From the NCBI GenBank assembly GCA_035627835.1, contig DASPKX010000183.1:1-34724 (forward strand): DNA of 34,724 nucleotides. The letters are read 5' to 3'. The translations under genes were made by a program, and so were the position numbers. This stretch comes from DASPKX01 sp035627835. GTDB taxonomy: Bacteria; Verrucomicrobiota; Verrucomicrobiia; Limisphaerales; SXQI01. The notes under the pieces were generated by a model that did no database searches, was not told the DNA's origin, and was given only the letters and a program-made list of their open reading frames with translations. Shown in pieces: positions 7,135-13,467 of this stretch (its first letter is position 1; every line of letters starts with the position of its first letter).

Positions 7135-8000
7135 ACGAGACATTGCGCGAAATCTTTGCGTCGGACTTCCTGCTGCGGAACTCGCTTTACTTGAGTTTAG
7201 TGGTGGGGCTCGGCTGCCCGTTGATTGGAATATTTTTGGTTTTGCGCCGGCTGGTTTTCCTGGGAGTGGCGCTGCCACAAATCTCCGCGACTGGAGTCGC
7301 CCTCGCGCTTTCGGTGCATGTGCTCGCGGGGCACGAAACGGGATTGCATAACGTCGATCCTCACAATCTGGCTATGGCCGGATCGGTGGGGTTTGCGCTG
7401 CTGGCGGTGATCGGCTGGGCCGCGATGGATCGCCGAGGGGGCGGGATTGCGGAAGGGCGAATTGGCGCGAGTTACGTTATCGCGACCGCGGCCAGCATTC
7501 TGTTGCTGGCGAAATGCCCCCAGGCGGAGCAAAGCTGGTTGAGCCTTTTCAAGGGAGAGATCATCGCCCTCAGCTCGATAGACCTCGTGATGACAGCGGT
7601 GGTGATCACGATTGCGCTGGCGGCGCTCTTCATCTTCCGGCGTGACTTTCTGCTCGTGTCCGCAGACCCCGAGATGGCGCTTTCATTGGGCAAACGGGTC
7701 ACACTTTGGAACGTGGCTCTCTACCTGATCATTGGCGCAACCATGGGCGTGGTGGTGCTTTGCGCAGGGCCCTTAATAGCTTTTGGGTTTATGCTGATTC
7801 CGCCGCTGATCGCGCATCGACTTTCTTCAAACCTGCGCCAACTGGCCGTTATCGCCAGCATAGTCGGTGTATTCGCGGCGCTGACTGGGTTCGTGATCGC
7901 ATACCATTGGGATCTGCCAGTCGGGCCCACAGACGTAGCGCTTCTAGGTGTGCTTTATTTGATGTCCATCGGGGTCAAGTTGCTGCGGCGCCAAGGCTAG
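7131..8000 (+). CDS. Metal ABC importer permease, ZnuB-like (ABC-3 family)
   Basis: A 289-residue integral membrane protein with about eight or nine hydrophobic segments, beginning MNETLREIFASDFLLRN. The segment LVLRRLVFLGVALPQISATG matches the conserved early part of ABC-3 permeases, where the family has 'RR...LG.ALSH...G'. The interior GRIGASYVIATAASILLLA and the C-terminal GPTDVALLGVLYL also fit. The start at 7131 overlaps the ATPase stop. It forms the inner-membrane channel for Zn2+ or Mn2+. It is the last gene of the operon; the next gene is convergent, with a hairpin between them. Confidence 0.92.
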   Translation: MNETLREIFASDFLLRNSLYLSLVVGLGCPLIGIFLVLRRLVFLGVALPQISATGVALALSVHVLAGHETGLHNVDPHNLAMAGSVGFALLAVIGWAAMDRRGGGIAEGRIGASYVIATAASILLLAKCPQAEQSWLSLFKGEIIALSSIDLVMTAVVITIALAALFIFRRDFLLVSADPEMALSLGKRVTLWNVALYLIIGATMGVVVLCAGPLIAFGFMLIPPLIAHRLSSNLRQLAVIASIVGVFAALTGFVIAYHWDLPVGPTDVALLGVLYLMSIGVKLLRRQG

Positions 8001-8004
8001 GATT

Positions 8005-8130
8005 TTCCGCAGAGACGCCGGCGCTGAGCAGAGAAGGCAACGGACTTACAGCATCGTGGAGGTCGCCGCACACCTCCACGTTCAACGGTTTTACTTGTCA
8101 GATCTCTGCGCCACTGCGTTTCTGCGGGAA
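8005..8130. repeat. Inverted pair of CCGCAGAG-type repeat units
   Basis: 8005-8034 (TTCCGCAGAGACGCC...) and the reverse complement of 8103-8130 (TTCCCGCAGAAACGCAG...) are clearly alike but not identical, and lie in inverted orientation in the 159-nt gap between two convergent genes. A related purine-rich, CGCAGAG-containing stretch occurs near 30520-30563. They look like copies of a dispersed non-coding repeat. The central 8055-8080 hairpin lies between the two arms. Confidence 0.5.
8055..8080. terminator. Candidate bidirectional terminator hairpin between convergent genes
   Basis: CGTGGAGGT (8055-8063) and ACCTCCACG (8072-8080) form a perfect 9-bp stem with an 8-nt loop. Downstream on the plus strand is TTCAACGGTTTT, a poor T tract. 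Its position between the permease stop (8000) and the dehydrogenase stop (8160, opposite strand) suits termination from both sides. The weak T tract limits confidence. Confidence 0.5.
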
Positions 8131-8159
8131 ATTCCTCGTCCCCGAAAAGCGGACGCCGA

Positions 8160-11100
8160 CTATTTCTGCGGTGGCTCCTCTGAAACGAGGTAAGCGACCA
8201 GGTCCAGGAGATCCTTTTCTTCCAACGCGTCGAACAGGCCTTCCGGCATCAGTGACAACGCGGATTGCTCGACGGACTGAATGTCCGTTCGGTCGAGAGT
8301 CATCTTCTCGGTCGCGGTTTGAAGAACCATGGTGCGATCTGTGGTGACTCCAACAACTCCGTTGATCGTGCGGCCATCTTTCAAAGTGACGGTCGAGGCG
8401 CGGAAGTTCTCCGGAACCAGCCCGCTCGGATCCACGACGTTGTCGATTAAGTAAGCCAAGTTCTTCCGGTCCGAACCGGTGAGGTCGGGCCCAACTTCGC
8501 CCCCTTGTCCGTAAAGCTTGTGGCACGCGCCACACGACACGGTGTAAATCTCACGGCCATGCGCAGCGTTGGCTTTGCCAATCTTTTCAGGTGTTAACGC
8601 CGTCTTGTATTTAGCAACCTGCTCGCGTTTGTCCGCTGTGCGGGCGGGAAGTTCGGGCCAGAGCTTGGCGATGGCCGCGTCGATAGCGGGATCATTCAGG
8701 ATCCGGAGCTGCTGGAGTTGGAAGGCGGTGATTTGTTGCTTCTGGATATCTCCCTTGCCCACAGCCTCCAGCATCATCAAGGCGGTTTTTGGGCGGGCTG
8801 AAAGCGCGTTGACCGCTTCGAGGCGGGCGTTGGGCGAGCGCAAGCTTTTGAACTGTTTCACCAGGATTTCCGGAGCTTCGGGAGCGCCAAGCGCGCCCAA
8901 AGCTCTGACGGCATCGGGGCCGATCTCCCGCTCCGCAAGCAGGGGCTGAATAATGGGGAGCAATCCTTCCGCGCGCGATTGCACGAGCGCTTCCAAAGCT
9001 TCGCGGCGGTTTTTGATGTCGAAATCATCGTCCGCGACGATCTTCTTCAATTCGTCTGCCGCGCGTCCGTCGCCGAAGAGCACACCCAACTCACGCAGGA
9101 GTTTGCTGCTGTCGGCAGTGGCGGAGGACGACAGCTCACCTGCGACTCGAGCCCAGGATTGCGGGGCCTGGGCTTTGCGCCAGCCGCGCATGGCGTCGTT
9201 CATCCCGGTGAGGACATCCAGTTGCATGCTGGGGGAAATGCGCGGAAGCAAATCGACGAGCGCATTCACCGGAGCGGGCGTTTTCTCCATATCGCTGGTC
9301 ACACGGCGGGCAATGAACCGCCGGACCTTGGGCATTTGAATGGACTGGATCAGTGCGGCGGCCTGGTCTGGTTGCCGCGCGACTGCATGCTCAATGGCGT
9401 GCCAGAGCAGCAGCGGCAGGACGCGATCATTGGCAAAGGCCGGGCTCCCGACCGCTTTGGCGATATCCCAATGGGATTGTTGGAAGTGCGGTTCTTTGCG
9501 GAGAACAGAAGTGAGCGCCGCCAGCACGAGGCCGGATTGCTCTTTGCTCACGAGCTGCGACACACTCGCTGCGAGAGCCGGCGAGAGCGGCCCTTTGTCG
9601 ATCAACAACTGCACGGCCCAGGCGCGGATGTGCTCGTTCGAATGCGCAACCTGCTTTAGCAGGAACTGCTCATTGGCGCCCCCTGTTACATACAACCGCC
9701 ACAAGGCGCGCAGCTTCCGCGGAACAGACGCATCCGTGTCGTAGATCTTCAGCAACGCCTGGTGCGCCTCCGCCATGTTCTGACCGGCGACGGCCCGCTC
9801 CTGCAGAATGAGCGCCGCCATGCGCGCGAACCATTCGTTCTCGTGCAACTGCAGCTTCACCAATTCTGCGGTGGACAATTTTCGCAGGTCCAGCGGACCC
9901 ACCTTCTTTGGGTCGCCGTACGTAATCTTGTAAATACGGCCTGAGGTCCGATGCACACCATCGTTCTCGTGGCATTCCCCCAAGTCTGACCAATCGAGGA
10001 CGTAAACCCCGCCATCAGGGCCATACGTCAGATCAATGCCGCGGAACCAAACATCGCTTGTGGATGCGACGTCCGGTCGATGACGGGAGATGTAGGTCGC
10101 GCCGTGCCGCTCGATGGTGTCCTGGTTCAAGCGGCGGCCATGAAAGTTCAGGGTGAAAAGGTTGTTCCGATACTCCCCGGGCCAATTGCCGCCGAGGTAA
10201 ACCATCAGCCCCGAATGCGCATGGCCACCGCCGAGTTCGAGCGTGGATGCTGTGACACCTTTGCGGATGTCGTCCCAACGCTCGCGGGTGTCCCAATGCA
10301 CATGATCGGCAGTTTGATCAATCAGCTCGTACAGATGCGGGTTGTCATGCTCGCCATACATGCGCTTGGTGTGCGCGCCGGGAACGACGTGCCACAGATG
10401 TCCGATGACAGTGTTGATCAGGAAAAGCTGGCCGTGCTCATCCCAATCATGCCCCCAGGGATTGGTCGTGCCACGGAACACGACGTCAAATTGCCGAGTG
10501 ACAGGATGCCAGCGCCAAACAGAGCAATTGATGTTCGTGCGGTCGTCATCGTCCGCTCCTGGCGCCCCGACAGCGCTCGTGGCCTGAATGCCATGCCGCC
10601 CGTAAAGCCATCCATCAGGTCCAAACTTCAGGCCATTCACCACATTGTGGCGCACTGCGCCTTCATCGAAACCGTCCAGCAACACTTCCGGCTCGCCATC
10701 GGGAACGTCATCACCGTTCTTATCCGCGATGAACATCAGCTTCGGCGCGCAGAGCACGTAAACACCCCCAAAACCAACGGCTACGCTGGTGAGCTTCACA
10801 CCTTTGTCCCAGAACACGGTGCGCTTATCGAACGAGCCGTCCTCATTCGTGTCCTCAAGAATAACGATGCGATCGCGGAGCGAGGCATCGAAGTTCTTGG
10901 GCACCTCCGCATAAGTGTAATTTTCCGCCACCCAAAGGCGTCCACGCGCATCCCAGCAGAGGGCGATCGGCTGCTGGATCGCAGGCTCACTGGCGAAGAG
11001 AGAGATCTTGAAGCCGGGCGGGAGCTTCCATCCTTTGAGAGCTTCCGCGGAAGAGATGAATGGGCTGGTCTCCTCCTGGGTGTTGGGAGTTTGAAAAGCG

Positions 11101-11165
11101 CTCTGCGCCACAACGGGGACGGAGAGCGAAAGCGCAGCGGCAAGGATGTGCAGAACCTTTAACAT
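8160..11165 (-). CDS. PVC-type membrane-bound dehydrogenase: beta-propeller, HEAT-like repeats, C-terminal haem c domain
   Basis: A 1001-residue secreted protein. The signal peptide is MLKVLHILAAALSLSVPVVA. Residues about 45-400 form a glucose/sorbosone-dehydrogenase-like propeller, with typical pieces such as GWKLPPGFKISLFASEP, ALCWDARGRLWVAENYTY and YVLDWSDLGECHEND. Residues about 420-830 are helical HEAT/ARM-type repeats. The C-terminal domain has the haem c motif CGACH (878-882) and a candidate axial Met at about 973 in SLMPEG. This architecture is widespread and expanded in Planctomycetota and Verrucomicrobiota and is thought to oxidise sugars or related substrates at the envelope, passing electrons through the haem. 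The true substrate is unknown. Neighbours (PilZ-like, ThuA) do not form an obvious operon with it. The ATG at 11165 fits the signal peptide. Confidence 0.9.
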   Translation of the reverse strand: MLKVLHILAAALSLSVPVVAQSAFQTPNTQEETSPFISSAEALKGWKLPPGFKISLFASEPAIQQPIALCWDARGRLWVAENYTYAEVPKNFDASLRDRIVILEDTNEDGSFDKRTVFWDKGVKLTSVAVGFGGVYVLCAPKLMFIADKNGDDVPDGEPEVLLDGFDEGAVRHNVVNGLKFGPDGWLYGRHGIQATSAVGAPGADDDDRTNINCSVWRWHPVTRQFDVVFRGTTNPWGHDWDEHGQLFLINTVIGHLWHVVPGAHTKRMYGEHDNPHLYELIDQTADHVHWDTRERWDDIRKGVTASTLELGGGHAHSGLMVYLGGNWPGEYRNNLFTLNFHGRRLNQDTIERHGATYISRHRPDVASTSDVWFRGIDLTYGPDGGVYVLDWSDLGECHENDGVHRTSGRIYKITYGDPKKVGPLDLRKLSTAELVKLQLHENEWFARMAALILQERAVAGQNMAEAHQALLKIYDTDASVPRKLRALWRLYVTGGANEQFLLKQVAHSNEHIRAWAVQLLIDKGPLSPALAASVSQLVSKEQSGLVLAALTSVLRKEPHFQQSHWDIAKAVGSPAFANDRVLPLLLWHAIEHAVARQPDQAAALIQSIQMPKVRRFIARRVTSDMEKTPAPVNALVDLLPRISPSMQLDVLTGMNDAMRGWRKAQAPQSWARVAGELSSSATADSSKLLRELGVLFGDGRAADELKKIVADDDFDIKNRREALEALVQSRAEGLLPIIQPLLAEREIGPDAVRALGALGAPEAPEILVKQFKSLRSPNARLEAVNALSARPKTALMMLEAVGKGDIQKQQITAFQLQQLRILNDPAIDAAIAKLWPELPARTADKREQVAKYKTALTPEKIGKANAAHGREIYTVSCGACHKLYGQGGEVGPDLTGSDRKNLAYLIDNVVDPSGLVPENFRASTVTLKDGRTINGVVGVTTDRTMVLQTATEKMTLDRTDIQSVEQSALSLMPEGLFDALEEKDLLDLVAYLVSEEPPQK

Positions 11166-11209
11166 ATGGATGCGACGAAACTGCCTTGCTCAAGCCCAAG
11201 CGTCAATCG

Positions 11210-11298
11210 ACGGGCTGCTGTTGCAGCCCGTTCCGTCTGTAGGCGCATCCCGTTACGCGCCCGCAGGGATGAGACGCACACTGAAGCTCGCCCTACAG
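11210..11298. repeat. Palindromic intergenic element, two hairpins
   Basis: ACGGGCTGC (11210-11218) and GCAGCCCGT (11223-11231) form a perfect 9-bp stem with a 4-nt loop. Beside it, CTGTAGG (11237-11243) pairs with CCTACAG (11292-11298), and within that pair CATCCC (11246-11251) matches GGGATG (11266-11271), giving a nested long hairpin. The element lies in the 214-nt gap between two divergently transcribed genes, so it is not placed like a terminator. REP-like dispersed element is the preferred reading; an operator is possible. Confidence 0.5.
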
Positions 11299-11334
11299 GA
11301 TCAGGGCAAACGTGATAAGACAGGGTTCCCTCGT

Positions 11335-11362
11335 TTGACGTTCAAGGAAACCATGATAGCTT
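11335..11362 (+). promoter_or_regulatory. Candidate promoter of the PilZ-like gene
   Basis: TTGACG (11335-11340), a 16-nt spacer, then TAGCTT (11357-11362), 17 nt before the ATG at 11380. It resembles the TTGACT-16-TAGGTT pair before 3686 in sequence, spacing and short distance to the start codon. Confidence 0.35.
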
Positions 11363-11379
11363 GCCTCGTTATTCAGCTT

Positions 11380-11700
11380 ATGAGCACGGGCAGACTCGAC
11401 ACCTCGGGGCTTTTTGGTTCCACAAAAGCCGGTTCACGCAAAATTTCTCTCCCTGCTGACGCGCTGAAGGTGCGCCACAACGGGATTGAGTTCCATGCTT
11501 CTGAGCCAATCGCGAATTGGACGGAGCTGAGCGTGGATCTTACCCCGCCCGCGCACGGCCGGAAAATTCATGGCCACGGCGTGGTGGTGGCTTGCACAGG
11601 GAGCCGCCGAGGCGGCTACGATATCAGCGTCCTCTTCATGGACCTGTCGAAGGAATCGCAAGCCCGCCTGGACAACATGGCAGGCCTGCCCCGCGCGTAA
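11380..11700 (+). CDS. PilZ-domain-like small protein
   Basis: A 106-residue cytoplasmic beta-rich protein. The strand pattern GKIHGHGVVVAC...GYDISVLFMDLSKESQARLDN matches the second half of PilZ domains, where 'G.V.......GY.IGV.F.DLS...R..L' is usual. The N-terminal RxxxR and (D/N)xSxxG signature needed for cyclic-di-GMP binding is not seen in the usual form, so ligand binding is doubtful. The frame extends upstream to 11146 through repeat DNA; the ATG at 11380, just after a promoter-like pair, is preferred. Its stop abuts that of the convergent ThuA gene with no spacer. A divergent PilZ-fold or structural homologue is the most I can claim. Confidence 0.6.
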   Translation: MSTGRLDTSGLFGSTKAGSRKISLPADALKVRHNGIEFHASEPIANWTELSVDLTPPAHGRKIHGHGVVVACTGSRRGGYDISVLFMDLSKESQARLDNMAGLPRA

Positions 11701-12699
11701 TTAATCGCGGAGTTCGTGCGCGGAAGGCTTCACGCCCTTCTTCGCGCCGTTGAAGCTGAAGAAGGTCGGCTCGTACGAGCCCACATATTCGACGTTGGCT
11801 TTCTGGGGAACCTCAAGGCCGGTCAGCCAGTAGCTGGCGTTCACAAACATCCGGCGCATATCTTCGCTTTGAAGATCGACCGCCGCCCCAATCGTGCTGG
11901 TGAATGAACGGGTGGTCTTCCCGTTGGGCCATTTGTAATCACGAATCCAGACCATCGGCATCATCGGATCGTTCTTCTTCCCTTCCACAGCGGCATCTTC
12001 AGCCTTCATACCTTTCAAGACCTGCCCCCGCATGAGGATCTTGTCGGTCGGCTTCAGGTTCACGACGCCGTAGACATCGCTCGGGCCCCAAACATCTTTG
12101 ACGCCCCGCAGAACGGGGTGATCCTTGTTTTCCTCCACAATCACGCCCCGCGCGCTTTCTTTGGCGTGCACGCCGTGATGGCTGATCCAGGTTTCGCCAA
12201 GGACTTCCTGGCCAAAGCCGCCGACCCAGGGATTCTTTCCGCGCCAATCGTAATGGGCATATTTGCTGTTCTTGTTGCGCGAGTATTGGAAAGCGTGGGT
12301 TGACGTCCGGATCGCGATGAGCGGCTTGCCGCTTTGCAGGTAATCGTCGAAATGCTTCATCTGCTCATCCGGAAATTCGCGGAAGCGGGTAAACAGATAA
12401 ACGAGGTCAGCGCTCTTCAGATGATGCAAACCAACAACGTTCGTCTGGTTGTTTGGATCGATCTCGCCGGTTTCAGGATTGATCGGGAAGAGGACGGTGA
12501 CCTTGAAGCCATGGCGCACGGCGAGGATTTTCCCGAGCATCGGCAGAGCTTCCTCTGAGCGGTATTCTTCATCGCCAGAGATCATAACGATGTGCTTGCC
12601 CTTGCCCGGTCCAGAGCGGCCTTCGTATGTGACCCATTCCGCCGCCAGGCTGCTGGCTGCCGCGATAATTAACCCAACAAAAATGCCAAGCGCTTTCAT
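11701..12699 (-). CDS. Secreted ThuA-domain protein (trehalose-utilisation-like, GATase1-like fold)
   Basis: A 332-residue protein with signal peptide MKALGIFVGLIIAAASSLAAE. The body matches the ThuA family: KHIVMISGDEEYRSEEALPML near the N-terminus, DLVYLFTRFREFPDEQMKHF, then GKPLIAIRTSTHAF and GGFGQEVLGETWISHHG, ending with a segment mentioning FVNASYWLTGLEVP. ThuA domains have a class I glutamine-amidotransferase-like fold; secreted versions are very common in Planctomycetota and Verrucomicrobiota, usually near sugar dehydrogenases, and their reaction is mostly unproven. ATG 12699 is chosen: it starts the signal peptide and is preceded by AGGAG about 5 nt away. Upstream is lspA on the same strand after 80 nt. 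Confidence 0.88.
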   Translation of the reverse strand: MKALGIFVGLIIAAASSLAAEWVTYEGRSGPGKGKHIVMISGDEEYRSEEALPMLGKILAVRHGFKVTVLFPINPETGEIDPNNQTNVVGLHHLKSADLVYLFTRFREFPDEQMKHFDDYLQSGKPLIAIRTSTHAFQYSRNKNSKYAHYDWRGKNPWVGGFGQEVLGETWISHHGVHAKESARGVIVEENKDHPVLRGVKDVWGPSDVYGVVNLKPTDKILMRGQVLKGMKAEDAAVEGKKNDPMMPMVWIRDYKWPNGKTTRSFTSTIGAAVDLQSEDMRRMFVNASYWLTGLEVPQKANVEYVGSYEPTFFSFNGAKKGVKPSAHELRD

Positions 12700-12779
12700 G
12701 TAGCTCCTATTGTGAATCTGCCCAGAGGATGACGAAGCAGGCGTGGCGAGACAACCCGGAAATGTGGCGGGTAAATCTA

Positions 12780-13322
12780 TCACTCCGCGGGCGGAGCCGC
12801 AGGGGTGTTCCCGGTCAAAGTGGAATTTGCCTCGGCGGATTGGCGCTGCGCCTCGGCCTGCCAGGAGAGCAGGAAGAGCAGCCCGACGCCGGTGCAGATT
12901 GCCATGTCCGCAATGTTGAAAGCCGGGAAGCCGACCTCACGGCCGCCGCGCTGTTGAATATAGAAATATAGAAAGTCGGTCACGTGGCCTGCATGGGAAA
13001 GGCGGTCAATCAGGTTGCCGACAATACCGCCGTACATGGCGCCGAGAGCCCATGCGCCTAAAGTCCCCGGGAAGTAGAAGTGCTTGCGGAACAAAAACAG
13101 CGCGAGCAGCGCCACGCATGAGATTATCGCGAGCAGTCCATTGTTATCGCGGAACATGCTCCAGGCCGCGCCTGTGTTGCCCCAATGCACGAGCTTAAAG
13201 AAGCCTTCCACGACGATGCGCTCCGAGTGCAAAGGGAGGTTCCGCTCCACCAGCCATTTGGTGAGCTGGTCCGCAGCGACAAGAGCGGCGGCGATAATGG
13301 CGATCTTCTGGCCGTGTTTCAC
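12780..13322 (-). CDS. lspA: Lipoprotein signal peptidase (signal peptidase II)
   Basis: A 180-residue inner-membrane aspartyl protease that removes signal peptides from prolipoproteins after Cys acylation. It has four hydrophobic segments, the early motif DQLTKW (18-23), the NTGAAWSMF loop (49-57), and the two catalytic regions GNLIDRLSHAGHVTDF (Asp116) and FPAFNIADMAI (Asp139), matching the conserved Asp pair of LspA. The start codon is GTG at 13322. The Ala/Pro-rich C-terminal tail after WQAEAQ is extra. A substrate candidate is the lipoprotein at 1083-1541. The kinase gene ends 145 nt upstream on the same strand. Confidence 0.96.
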   Translation of the reverse strand: MKHGQKIAIIAAALVAADQLTKWLVERNLPLHSERIVVEGFFKLVHWGNTGAAWSMFRDNNGLLAIISCVALLALFLFRKHFYFPGTLGAWALGAMYGGIVGNLIDRLSHAGHVTDFLYFYIQQRGGREVGFPAFNIADMAICTGVGLLFLLSWQAEAQRQSAEANSTLTGNTPAAPPAE

Positions 13323-13435
13323 TTCGTGGGTTTATTTACCCGAGGCGCGCGGGGTTGAATAGCATGAAGGCGCCCCATCCGCAGCGTAATGGAAGCGCTG
13401 AGAAGAGGGGATGCGCTGCCTTCGAGCGCGTCCTG

Positions 13436-13457
13436 TGCCCGCATACCCCCGCGGGCA
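13436..13457 (-). terminator. Candidate terminator hairpin after the sensor kinase gene
   Basis: TGCCCGC (13436-13442) and GCGGGCA (13451-13457) form a perfect 7-bp, GC-rich stem with an 8-nt loop, 10 nt after the kinase stop on the minus strand. No T tract follows, so it may only stall transcription or stabilise the mRNA end. Confidence 0.4.
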
Positions 13458-13467
13458 TTCGCGCCAA

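Noticed and set aside
10080..11162. 360-codon plus-strand frame over the dehydrogenase gene
   Set aside because: Lies opposite the conserved propeller region; no signal, domain or ribosome binding site.
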